Positions 25,277 to 32,645 of a stretch of 35,742 nt of DNA are shown one piece after another (the first letter of the stretch is position 1; every line of letters begins with the position of its first letter). Under the pieces are notes generated by a model. It saw nothing but the letters and a program-made list of their open reading frames with translations, had not been told where the DNA came from and did no database searches. The translations under genes were made by a program, and so were the position numbers. The stretch covers positions 1-35,742 of the forward strand of contig JAEOTC010000240.1 of the NCBI GenBank assembly GCA_016840035.1, in the 5' to 3' direction. Source of the stretch: Candidatus Hodarchaeota archaeon (GTDB lineage Archaea; Asgardarchaeota; Heimdallarchaeia; Hodarchaeales; Hodarchaeaceae).

Positions 25277-25284
25277 TATAAAAA
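25277..25284. promoter_or_regulatory. TATA-like box usable in either direction
   Basis: TATAAAAA on the plus strand reads TTTTTATA on the minus strand. In the minus direction it lies 26-33 nt before the TTG of the DDAH gene, the expected place for a leaderless transcript. In the plus direction it could start a transcript near 25304 that covers the small frame at 25355. Confidence 0.4.
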
Positions 25285-25354
25285 GGATTGAAGGGATCTA
25301 GGGTGAACAGGAAATTTGGGGTGGTTAAAAGGAATATGATAGAAGTAATTCTGG

Positions 25355-25498
25355 ATGGATGGTTCAGTGAGTAACAAAATCTACCATATTACATTAAGTA
25401 ATAGATATGTCAGATTAATGTTACAAGAACATTGGAATAGTAACCGACGCAAATGGATGGATTATTTAGAATTTTTAGATGAGGAACGTTCAATCTAA
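25355..25498 (+). CDS. Possible 47-aa charged small protein
   Basis: The frame runs from ATG 25355 to TAA 25498 and encodes a charged, aromatic-rich peptide (NRYVRLMLQEHWNSNRRKW, then MDYLEFLDEERSI). It has no membrane segment. It is convergent with the flavoprotein gene, 6 nt between stops, and a TATA-like box at 25277 lies about 70 nt upstream. No good ribosome site is seen. The composition looks protein-like rather than random, but the evidence is limited. Confidence 0.3.
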   Translation: MDGSVSNKIYHITLSNRYVRLMLQEHWNSNRRKWMDYLEFLDEERSI

Positions 25499-25504
25499 GC
25501 ATTT

Positions 25505-26149
25505 CTATTTACGAAATAATTGTTTTCCCACTTTAGCCATCCGTCGACCAAGCGCTTCTGCATCGCGAATAGCAATTACGTCATTTTTTACATGACGGAA
25601 CTTTATTTTGACTTCTTCGTCTTTGGTCTCTTCATACATCATTGACCCCATGGGAAAGGGAGATGTGAACCAAGGATGGCCTGTACCTCCAACAATCAGC
25701 ATTCCGTGTGCCAAACCAAATGTAGTCAATTGAGAAATGACAGACTCTTGTCCTCCAACACGTAAGCCCGAAACAGTTAAAGCAGAAAATATTTTGCCTT
25801 CCCATAACTGCTTTGGCATTTTATTATCACGAGAACGATCGAAAAAATTCTTCAGAATCCCAGGAGGGCCAGCCCAGTAGGAAGGACTGGCAATAATCAG
25901 TCCATCATGTTCCTCGACAAGTTTTTCGATCTTTGAATAATCATCATTCTTATCAAGAGGACAAGGTTTGGTAGTACAAACTTCACATCCATTACAAATA
26001 TCAATTGAATAATCAGTAAGATTAATTACCGTTGTTTCAACTCCATGTTCCCTTGCACTTCGTAAAGCTACATCAAGCAAGAATTTAGAGTTTGTTTTTG
26101 TAGCAGGCTTTTTAGGGGAGCCATTTATCCCAAGTAATTTGAATGCCAT
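25505..26149 (-). CDS. Iron-sulfur flavoprotein (Isf/NADPH-dependent FMN reductase family)
   Basis: The protein has 214 aa from ATG 26149, with GGAG about 8 nt upstream; a TTG at 26164 would overlap that site. It has a flavodoxin-like fold: GINGSPKKPATKTN (7-20) as the FMN phosphate loop, then ASPSYWAGPPGILKNFFDR, and a later GGTGHPW. Cys52, Cys55, Cys58 and Cys63 form the compact motif CX2CX2CX4C that binds a [4Fe-4S] cluster in Isf proteins of methanogens and other anaerobes. The enzyme passes electrons between a ferredoxin-like donor and an acceptor such as O2 or peroxide; the partner here is unknown. It points to an anaerobic or microaerobic lifestyle. It is a single gene with 74 nt to the CARF regulator upstream. 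Confidence 0.9.
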   Translation of the reverse strand: MAFKLLGINGSPKKPATKTNSKFLLDVALRSAREHGVETTVINLTDYSIDICNGCEVCTTKPCPLDKNDDYSKIEKLVEEHDGLIIASPSYWAGPPGILKNFFDRSRDNKMPKQLWEGKIFSALTVSGLRVGGQESVISQLTTFGLAHGMLIVGGTGHPWFTSPFPMGSMMYEETKDEEVKIKFRHVKNDVIAIRDAEALGRRMAKVGKQLFRK

Positions 26150-26223
26150 TATTGGAATCTCCAAAATAGTTGAATCAGAAGTAGTTGGGGAGAATAATAA
26201 ATACTGAGTGATCTAAGTAGATA

Positions 26224-26853
26224 TTAACTTAATGCGTTTTTGACCAATTTTCCTTTTTCAGTAAGGAGAAAGAGCTTATTCTTTGTACTTCCTCTTGAAG
26301 TAACCAATCCTTCAGCAGTTAACTGTTTAAGGTAGCGTGATAAGAGACCACTGCTTCCTTTCTTATCTTCCTGCAGCTCTTTGTATTTGGTGGTTATTGC
26401 TTCTAGCTTTACTCCTTCCTCTGGAATTAAGAGTAATACTCGCTCCTCAGTTTTCGACAGTTTTTGATAAAGAACCATCTCCATTGGTTCTTTACGTTCC
26501 TTGTCAATAATATAAAATGATTTTATCTTTTCTTTCAGAATGGTCGCCGTACTATAGAACAATAATTGCCAACTGACCAACCCAGATGTAACATTTAGCA
26601 TAAGTTCATATTCTTTCGAGTGCAAATCATTAATTAAATTTTTTAAAAAGTCTACAATGTAGTATGAATCTCTTGGTTTTTCAATGATTTCTATTCGAAC
26701 TTCTATACCTTTAACCAGCTCTGTTATCTCATTTGCTTGCTCTAGATAATCTTCTGTAGTAATTAGAACTAATAAAGAGGTTGGATAACGAAATAATCCT
26801 AACTGGATCCATTCAGGGTTCCGACCCACTGTAGCAATCTGACAGATCTTCAT
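26224..26853 (-). CDS. CARF-domain winged-helix transcription regulator (Csa3/HFX_2341-like)
   Basis: The protein has 209 aa from ATG 26853. Residues 1-125 form a Rossmann-like CARF domain: ICQIATVGRNPEWIQLGL, SLLVLITTEDY, and the ligand motif LMLNVTSGLVSWQLLFYSTA with NVTSG at 87-91. Residues 132-209 form a winged helix (SKTEERVLLLIPEEGVKLEA, LLSRYLKQLTAEGLV, KNKLFLLTEKGKLVKNAL). Csa3-type proteins sense cyclic oligoadenylates and regulate CRISPR or stress genes; HFX_2341-type proteins carry the same layout outside CRISPR loci. No CRISPR array or cas gene is in the window. The gene is divergent from a transglutaminase-like gene across a 146-nt region with three copies of one palindrome, which suggests autoregulation and control of the block that follows. 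Confidence 0.8.
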   Translation of the reverse strand: MKICQIATVGRNPEWIQLGLFRYPTSLLVLITTEDYLEQANEITELVKGIEVRIEIIEKPRDSYYIVDFLKNLINDLHSKEYELMLNVTSGLVSWQLLFYSTATILKEKIKSFYIIDKERKEPMEMVLYQKLSKTEERVLLLIPEEGVKLEAITTKYKELQEDKKGSSGLLSRYLKQLTAEGLVTSRGSTKNKLFLLTEKGKLVKNALS

Positions 26854-26882
26854 GTGACTTCTGTTTCTCCTCTGTTTTCTGC

Positions 26883-26963
26883 ACTTAAAAAGTTAACGAT
26901 ATATGAAATCAAAAAATAATATACTTTTAAAGTAATGAAAAACTTTATAAGTAAATAGTTTAC
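26883..26963. promoter_or_regulatory. Three palindromic ACTT-N3-AAGT sites in the CARF regulator's divergent promoter
   Basis: The sites are at 26883-26893 (N3 = AAA), 26923-26933 (TTA) and 26942-26952 (TAT), with 40 and 19 bp between their starts, about four and two helical turns. The third overlaps a TATA-like TTTATAAG (26945-26952) that would serve the gene starting at 27000. A further palindrome, GTAAA-TAG-TTTAC, follows at 26951-26963. The most natural reader is the CARF winged-helix protein encoded on the left. Confidence 0.6.
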
Positions 26964-26999
26964 ATATTTAGTTAAGCAAGTGGGGGATGAGGAAACTGA

Positions 27000-27659
27000 T
27001 TGAAAAGTAGTAAAAAAATAATCGGAACAGTTATTGGAATTGGAATACTAATAATCATCATTGGGGGATGCATGAAACCATCGGAGTGGCCAGCTCAGGT
27101 AACTCACAAATTCGACCTCCCATCAACAATAGATCCTGATCATGTGCAAATTTCAGAATTGAATGCTGAGATTGAAAAATCATGGGCCGGAGTTCGCAAA
27201 TATCACAAAGGAGATCAAATGATGGAAGATGAAATTGATTTTATCGGAAGAGAAATTAAAGAACTAATTGAATATTGCCCAGATTTGGAAAATCCTAACT
27301 ATCAAGCTTTTGAACACTTTCCAACCGTATCACAGGTTCTGGAAACCAAGAAAGATGATTGTGATGGTAGAGCAATTGTTGCTTGCTCATTATTAATTCA
27401 TCGTGGATATGACAGCTACGTGATAATGAATGAACGTCATGCTTGGGTAATTACCTATTTAAATGATGGAAGCTTCGTTGAAATTTTAAAAAATCCTATT
27501 CCTGACGATGATCACAGCTGGTTATTACAATGGAATAATAACACTGTAAAGATAAATTTCACCCATCCAGTACCTTTAGTAATTGGTGTGTTGGTCTTAT
27601 TGGGAATCACTTCGACACGAGTGTTTTTACTGAAGAAAAACAAGCCATCAAATGCTTGA
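27000..27659 (+). CDS. Membrane-anchored transglutaminase-like protein
   Basis: The protein has 219 aa from TTG 27000, with GAGG about 7 nt upstream. The N-terminus is basic, followed by a hydrophobic stretch and a lipobox-like IIGGC at about 20-24, so it may be a lipoprotein or a signal-anchored protein. The core has the transglutaminase/cysteine-protease pattern: KDDCDGRAIVACSLLIHRGY with the candidate Cys, then NERHAWVITYLNDGSF with the candidate His. The third catalytic residue is not clear, as the usual Asp position holds other residues. A C-terminal TM (VPLVIGVLVLLGITSTRVFLL) ends with a basic tail, so the core probably lies outside the cell between two membrane contacts. It is followed after 118 nt by the Mrp/Roc/HEPN gene, and both may be under the operator cluster at 26883-26963. 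Confidence 0.7.
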   Translation: MKSSKKIIGTVIGIGILIIIIGGCMKPSEWPAQVTHKFDLPSTIDPDHVQISELNAEIEKSWAGVRKYHKGDQMMEDEIDFIGREIKELIEYCPDLENPNYQAFEHFPTVSQVLETKKDDCDGRAIVACSLLIHRGYDSYVIMNERHAWVITYLNDGSFVEILKNPIPDDDHSWLLQWNNNTVKINFTHPVPLVIGVLVLLGITSTRVFLLKKNKPSNA

Positions 27660-27683
27660 GAATTTCACTAATTCCATACAAGG

Positions 27684-27728
27684 TTTTTTTAAGAAGATTT
27701 ATCCTTCTCAAAGAAACCCAATTTTTTT
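27684..27728 (+). terminator. T-tracts between the transglutaminase-like and the Roc-HEPN genes
   Basis: Two runs of seven T (27684-27690 and 27722-27728) flank a weak stem AGAAG/CTTCT. They could terminate the upstream gene fully or partly, so the large gene downstream may have its own start of transcription. Confidence 0.4.
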
Positions 27729-27777
27729 AAGCAAACCCTATTCCTAAGCACAAAAAATAATGAAGGGGAATCGCAGA

Positions 27778-30468
27778 ATGAAATCATTAGCAATATTGAG
27801 TCATAAAGGTGGAGTTGGGAAAACAAGTATTGCCGTGAATATTGCTGTTTATCTAGCATCAAAAGGGAAACGAGTCTGTCTTATTGATAATGACTTCCAT
27901 GGGCCGTCTATTTATACGTTCTTCAAACCAAATGTCACCTGGATAAATGATTATTTACTTGCTGAAGGGAAACTAGAGGATTGTTTGCAAGAATTCTCCA
28001 GTCAGCTGAATTTAGCTGGAAAGTTGTATATTGGATTTGCAGATCCATCTCATACCTCTATTCAAGAAGTATTGCAGATGGATAAAGATACGTCAATTGG
28101 GATGCTAAGAAAATATGTTAAACTAAAAAATGAACTTCTAAAACCTCCTTATGAGATTGAGTATCTGATAGTAGATTGTTCACCTGGAGCAGTATTTAGT
28201 ACTATTAACGTAATGGTCGCTACAGATTCCAGTCTCTTTATAATTAAATTAAGTAATGCGGATATCCTAGGGACATCACAGATGATATCAGCTTTGCATG
28301 AGGAAATGAAAAGCAGAACTTTAGTCTTGGCTAATTTTATCCCAGAAGATTTTGTGCAAAACACGGAAAAAACAGACGAGAGTCAGAACTTTATCGAGAA
28401 GATTTTCACCAAAGATATCGGGGATAAAGTAGTCGACTTTCTTGGTTGGATCCCTCAGGATCAAACATTGCTGAATTATGAATTCGAACAGGCATTAAAA
28501 ACAATAAGAGGACAGGAATCATCCAGAGTAATATTTTCTGTTGATCAACCTGAACATATATTCTCACAGACGATAATCCAATTATTACCAGTCTTATTCA
28601 ATGAACCAGAGGCACTTCCCTCCGTTTCTCAGGATTTACCAGAATTATTGGTGAAACAACGCAGAGCTTTTGTTGTAGGTGAACCCCAGGTGGGAAAAAC
28701 TGCTTTGTTTCATGCTCTTACCTCAGGCAGAGTGCCAGAAAAACTTCAAAGTACTGCAGGGATTGATCGCTATACAATCTGGGAAGCACAAGAAGGAAAT
28801 GTGATTACAGGTATCAATTGGTGGGATTTTGCGGGACAATATGCATATCGTGATACCCATAAGTTATTTTTGACAGAGGATACACTCTATATTCTAGTCC
28901 TAAACCTACGAGAGTCAATTGAGAAAAATCATGCACTATATTGGTTACAGAGTATTCGTGAAAAGGCTCCCAAAGCCCCGATTCTACCCATATTAACTCA
29001 TTATGATGAGGTGGGCGATAATGTTCTGGGATTAGCTGCTTCAGATGATTGGCAAGAATTAATGGAATATATGACCACATATAAGACTTTGGAACCAATT
29101 AAAGTTTCTAATACAGAAGGAAAGAATATTACCAAGGTAGAACAATTAATTAAGCGGTCGATGAATGAATATCAAGGAGTACAGATTCCGAAATTATATT
29201 CCAAACTTAAAGAATACATCCAATCCTGTGAAGAGCGTATATTCTTAACATTAGAGCAAGTTAGGAAGGATGTAAAGCAACTACCCATCGAGAATGACAT
29301 CCAACTAGAACTATCGGATAGTAAACTCAACGAAATCCTCCTACAACTTTCCCATCAAGGCCATTTTCATATTGTAGAATTACCTTCTTCTCCATCAATT
29401 GTAATTTTTGATGTTGATCGTGTGACTAAAGCATTCTCTTTAATAATAGATCAGGCAAAACCGTTGAAGGGATTTGTAGAGGAAGTTGATGTTCTTGACA
29501 TCTGTGCAGATTACTTTTCTCGCGGAGAAAGACGTGAAGCGGCCCATATTATTGCGGATTTAATGGTTAAAACCGATATGGCGTTACCGATACCTACCAG
29601 TAGTTCTACAGGGAGGATCATATCTTCTTGGTTAATTCCCCATGCATCAGAGATTCTTACAGAGAAAACAGCTCGCAAAAATTATCCTTCCATATTTGTC
29701 CGTCCTGAAGAAGAGATAGGGAAAAGTTTAGCCTCATTCAACTTCGTACTGAATACCTTTGATGAAATTATTGAAGCCCGTGTTTTAGGACACCTTTTCA
29801 ATTATCTTCCGTATTCTGAAAAGAACCAAGTTTGGCGAGAACGATCAGAAGACAGTGAAAAAACATCCTTGCATGCATTTCTGTACGAGGATGATCGACC
29901 AATTGTACATTTCCACTCAGATTCATTACGACGAGGGAAAATACGACTGAAAGTAGTCATTACTGATGATATCTTAGAGAAGGGACTATTAGCATCCATC
30001 ATCTATGCGTTAAGTAAATATAAGATCTCATTCGAGATAGAAGAGACTATTTTCATCAAAACGCAGAAATTCAAGAATAAAGATGAAAATCTGCTAGACC
30101 GAATCGCACAACTAACGAATATTCCAGAAGAGTATATCCAGACAATCGAACAAGCTATCAAAATATCCTCTTCAGCTCCCTCAAGTGCCATCGTTACAGC
30201 GGTAACCGCGTTAGAAGGACTATTTGTGACCTATTATACAAAGAAGATTGCTGAACCTGAAGCAACAACGAAGTTTTGGGAAATTCTGAAAGCCCTTTAT
30301 GATGCAAATTATGTCCCACGAACAGTCAAAATCTGGGCGGATACTGTACGATTACATCGCAATAATTGTGCTCATAATATTAACCCAGTGAATACAAATG
30401 ACGTTAATATTGTGTTAGAAGAAATTTTATACGTTTTAGAGTGGTATAACACAGTTTCTACAAGTTAA
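27778..30468 (+). CDS. Mrp/MinD-like ATPase - Roc GTPase - COR - HEPN-like fusion protein
   Basis: The protein has 896 aa from ATG 27778, preceded by AAGGGG at a normal distance; ATG 27760 in frame is less likely. Residues 1-260 are a deviant-Walker-A ATPase: HKGGVGKTS (Lys10), LIDNDFHGPS (Asp37 and Asp39, an Mrp/NBP35-type motif), IVDCSPGA (Walker B). Residues about 295-460 are a Roc-type GTPase: GEPQVGKT (301-308), WDFAGQ (349-354), THYD (407-410) and VSNTEG (G5, near 444). About 460-700 fits COR: LLQLSHQGHFHIVELP with FDVDRVTKAF, then IIADLMVKTDMALPIP with SWLIPHASE. The C-terminus, about 780-896, is a helical HEPN-like domain with RNNCAH (Arg861, His866), the Rx4H ribonuclease pattern. 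All four nucleotide-binding motifs look intact. It overlaps the convergent stop by 4 nt. Function is inferred: a switch-controlled RNase or scaffold. Confidence 0.85.
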   Translation: MKSLAILSHKGGVGKTSIAVNIAVYLASKGKRVCLIDNDFHGPSIYTFFKPNVTWINDYLLAEGKLEDCLQEFSSQLNLAGKLYIGFADPSHTSIQEVLQMDKDTSIGMLRKYVKLKNELLKPPYEIEYLIVDCSPGAVFSTINVMVATDSSLFIIKLSNADILGTSQMISALHEEMKSRTLVLANFIPEDFVQNTEKTDESQNFIEKIFTKDIGDKVVDFLGWIPQDQTLLNYEFEQALKTIRGQESSRVIFSVDQPEHIFSQTIIQLLPVLFNEPEALPSVSQDLPELLVKQRRAFVVGEPQVGKTALFHALTSGRVPEKLQSTAGIDRYTIWEAQEGNVITGINWWDFAGQYAYRDTHKLFLTEDTLYILVLNLRESIEKNHALYWLQSIREKAPKAPILPILTHYDEVGDNVLGLAASDDWQELMEYMTTYKTLEPIKVSNTEGKNITKVEQLIKRSMNEYQGVQIPKLYSKLKEYIQSCEERIFLTLEQVRKDVKQLPIENDIQLELSDSKLNEILLQLSHQGHFHIVELPSSPSIVIFDVDRVTKAFSLIIDQAKPLKGFVEEVDVLDICADYFSRGERREAAHIIADLMVKTDMALPIPTSSSTGRIISSWLIPHASEILTEKTARKNYPSIFVRPEEEIGKSLASFNFVLNTFDEIIEARVLGHLFNYLPYSEKNQVWRERSEDSEKTSLHAFLYEDDRPIVHFHSDSLRRGKIRLKVVITDDILEKGLLASIIYALSKYKISFEIEETIFIKTQKFKNKDENLLDRIAQLTNIPEEYIQTIEQAIKISSSAPSSAIVTAVTALEGLFVTYYTKKIAEPEATTKFWEILKALYDANYVPRTVKIWADTVRLHRNNCAHNINPVNTNDVNIVLEEILYVLEWYNTVSTS

Positions 30469-31079
30469 GGATGTCCACTGTAGTATTTCTGGAATGCAGA
30501 CACCATTTCATTAAAAGGGAGATCAGAATAAACACCACGATCACTAAGATAATCTATGAATGGTCTACCTTTGGTATCTTTTGATTGAAACGTAGCATCA
30601 GTTGAACCATCAAAAGTACATACAGGAAAATCGTGTTTTTGACATAATTCGGTTTCAAAAGAGGGAGTTAGCTTGTACCAGTGATTATTTAGAGATACTT
30701 CGGCATACCCATGGAAATAGAAGATATTAGTACCCATTAATTTAACTAAATGATCGGGGCTCCTATGGTTGATGATATCCGCGAAATGTAATCTTGAAGG
30801 GAATCCACCTGCACGGTAGAGGGCTACAAGTAATATTGATTTAGGTATGCAGAATCCCTTCCCTCGCTGTAAAGTGACACTCGCTTTAAAATCATCAGGG
30901 CTTGAATACAGAGACATGTCAATTTTATATTTAATTTGATCACGTACAAAATTAAAGATAGAAATACTTAGATCGTTCACATTAACAGTTTCTGTTTTAA
31001 GATCAGTCACCTTTTGTAGAATAGCAGATGAATCACTATCAATGAAGGACGTTGGGGTCAGGTATTCACTGTTTGCCAT
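30465..31079 (-). CDS. Soluble transglutaminase-like protein
   Basis: The protein has 204 aa from ATG 31079; a longer start at 31202 would add an unlikely hydrophobic extension that overlaps the opposite gene. There is no signal peptide. The core is QRGKGFCIPKSILLVALYRA with Cys77, followed by GGFPSRLHFADI, FHGYAEVSL with His123, and WYKLTPSFE. This is the common prokaryotic transglutaminase-like arrangement in which TPS/TPT stands where Asp is found in the eukaryotic enzymes. Activity could be a peptide-bond or isopeptide reaction; the substrate is unknown. Two proteins of this fold flank the Mrp/Roc/HEPN gene, the other being membrane-anchored at 27000. Its 3' end overlaps that of the large gene by 4 nt. 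Confidence 0.75.
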   Translation of the reverse strand: MANSEYLTPTSFIDSDSSAILQKVTDLKTETVNVNDLSISIFNFVRDQIKYKIDMSLYSSPDDFKASVTLQRGKGFCIPKSILLVALYRAGGFPSRLHFADIINHRSPDHLVKLMGTNIFYFHGYAEVSLNNHWYKLTPSFETELCQKHDFPVCTFDGSTDATFQSKDTKGRPFIDYLSDRGVYSDLPFNEMVSAFQKYYSGHP

Positions 31080-31149
31080 TATACAAAAGAATTTGAAGTT
31101 AGAAATTAAATAGTTTACACTCTTGATCAAATTATGGGAAGTATCAAGG

Positions 31150-31527
31150 ATGAATGCAGACCAAAGTTTAGAAGAACAAAATAAGATAAAACAGGCAATC
31201 ATGAATTATTATCACGAGGGTCATGTGAAAGAAGATCCTAAGCTATATGAACAGATTTTACATGAGAAATGGAAGTTTTTTCTACATGGTGAAGATGGAC
31301 TGCTCCGAGTAGTAGACAAAAAGGAATATTATTCATGGTATAATCCTGATGAACCCGATCTGTCTTTAAAATGGAAAACAAAATTTAAGTACATAGATGT
31401 GACAGATTCGATAGGTTCAGCTAAAATCGTGATTGAAAATCAGAATATTCGTTATACCGATTACTTCAATCTCATGAAAATTGAAGGGATCTGGTGGATT
31501 GTTCACAAAATATCTATTGCTAGTTGA
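31150..31527 (+). CDS. NTF2-like protein (lumazine-binding-like)
   Basis: The protein has 125 aa from ATG 31150; a TTG at 31123 would add nine residues. It has an alpha+beta cone fold pattern: KIKQAIMNYYHEGHVKEDPKLYEQIL, given here as AIMNYYHEGHV and EQILHEKW, then SIGSAKIVIENQNIRYTDYF and LMKIEGIWWIVHKISI. This matches the SnoaL/NTF2-like 'putative lumazine-binding' group of small proteins, of which few have a known activity. Some bind a small ligand in the cone. It is divergent from the soluble transglutaminase-like gene, with 70 nt between the starts. No other partner is evident. Confidence 0.7.
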   Translation: MNADQSLEEQNKIKQAIMNYYHEGHVKEDPKLYEQILHEKWKFFLHGEDGLLRVVDKKEYYSWYNPDEPDLSLKWKTKFKYIDVTDSIGSAKIVIENQNIRYTDYFNLMKIEGIWWIVHKISIAS

Positions 31528-31819
31528 AAAACCAGATTTCTAGAATTTCAAATTTTAAAATGGCTATTCTATAAGCCCTAAAAAGAAAATGGAGATAAAA
31601 TAGAATCTAGGAGGTTGAGGGGACAGACAAAACGCACGCACTCTAACCACTCTTAACGTTCCACAAAATAAGAGTAATAATGCCTATCCCCATCATATAG
31701 GGCTAACACTTCCTCTTGGGAATTGTCCCTTTTAAGGTTGATTACCTTGGTAATATTTTTTACTTATAAAGTTAACGGTTAAAAAAATAAGTAAAACCTA
31801 TTAATAAATTGAAATCTGA
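31528..31819. other. Intergenic region (292 nt) with several inverted repeats, no gene
   Basis: No coding frame is supported here. Inverted repeats are ACTCTTA/TAAGAGT at 31649-31675, the short CCTAT/ATAGG at 31683-31701, and a perfect 10-bp pair TTTTACTTAT/ATAAGTAAAA at 31758-31767 and 31787-31796. The last contains ACTT-ATA-AAGT (31762-31772), the same palindrome type as the three sites at 26883-26952, and is followed by GTTAACG as in the first of them. It may be an operator, a terminator for the minus-strand remnant genes, or both. Confidence 0.45.
31758..31796. repeat. 10-bp inverted repeat containing a CARF-promoter-like palindrome
   Basis: The arms TTTTACTTAT and ATAAGTAAAA match perfectly with a 19-nt spacer. 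The left arm and the bases after it form ACTTATAAAGT, then TAACG, one mismatch from the 16 bases at 26883-26898. Confidence 0.5.
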
Positions 31820-32011
31820 TTAATTCCAATAGCAATAAGCGAAGGAAAATCCGCCATATCGACTGTTAGGAGGAAAAAAGTTCCGTAGATGAGTGGTAAA
31901 AGCATAAGTATTCATATATTGTGCAAGAGGAACCACAGGTAGCTCGTTATGTAATGCTGCATTCAGAGATCTACAACCGTTCATAAACTGGGGATCGTCA
32001 ATTTGTGTGCT
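31820..32011 (-). pseudogene. C-terminal remnant of a family 5 substrate-binding protein
   Basis: An open frame without a start ends at TAA 31820-31822. It encodes LHNELPVVPLAQYMNTYAF and then FFPPNSRYGGFSFAYCYW, the pattern of the last residues of peptide-type binding proteins. It directly follows the decayed DppB fragment on the same strand, so a deletion seems to have joined the two. No intact upstream part is present. Confidence 0.5.
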
Positions 32012-32524
32012 TTACAAGTTGATTACTTAGTTCCAATGATATTCGTTGTGATGACTCAAACCAGTGTAAGTTCAAAGAAAAGATGTTTTGAAGAATGTAG
32101 CCTAGCCAGAATGTAGGCATTGAAATACCTATGTAAGAGAATAGGGTTATGGCATAATCTATACAAGTTTGATGATAGTATGCAGAAATTATACCAAAAG
32201 GAATACCCATAAGTACCCTAGAATCAGTGCAATGGTAACTAGCTCCAATGTGGCTGGTAAAGTAAGACTGATTTGATCAATAACCGAACTTTTAAATCGT
32301 GTTGAGTATCCAAAGTCTTGTTCAAAGATTACTTTTTGAAGGTACTCTAAATATTGCGTAACAAGAGTTCCTATATCTACTGATGATTCGTTAGTGAAAC
32401 CACTAAAAATTAGAAATACAAGAAAACTTACTCCTAATAGTACTGGAATTGCCCTTAAGATTCGGAAAAAACAAAATTTTAAAAAATTCTCGACTTCTGA
32501 GGGCATTTCTAATGTATCAGTCAA
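31998..32524 (-). pseudogene. Frameshifted and truncated DppB-type permease
   Basis: The first frame (from ATG 32524) encodes FFRILRAIPVLLGVSFLVFL, then DFGYSTRFKSSVIDQISL and LPATLELVTIALILG. It goes out of frame near 32212-32218. The adjacent frame continues with LMGIPFGIISAYYH and SMPTFWLGYILQ. Joined, these read as the N-terminal half of DppB with one frameshift. The family GDP motif after TM1 is missing, and the EAA loop and last TM segments are absent. It differs clearly from the three intact permeases at 6.4-9.8 kb, so it comes from another transporter. Confidence 0.8.
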
Positions 32525-32645
32525 TGAATTTCACCTCTCAACAAGTGTTGGTTTTCGAGTTTGATTTATCTCAGAATCTAGTATTAATACTATTCGTACG
32601 GTAAGAATTTTCGTGAATCTAACAAATCTTCTTTTTCCTTAGTGC

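Noticed and set aside
25303-25374. GTG-started 23-codon frame after the TATA-like box
   Set aside because: No ribosome site or recognisable product; the 47-codon frame downstream is the better candidate.
26224-26853. A CRISPR-Cas locus around the CARF regulator
   Set aside because: No regularly spaced direct repeats and no cas gene are visible; CARF-winged-helix proteins also occur outside CRISPR loci.
27778-28560. Chromosome-partition (ParA/ParB) or replication origin locus
   Set aside because: The ATPase is closer to Mrp/NBP35 by its DxDxxGPS motif, is fused to Roc-COR-HEPN, and no ParB, parS-like repeat array or initiator gene is nearby.
31080-31202. Longer start for the soluble transglutaminase-like protein giving a hydrophobic N-terminus
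   Set aside because: The extension is Cys/Phe/Ile-rich without a proper signal layout and overlaps the divergent gene; ATG 31079 is better.
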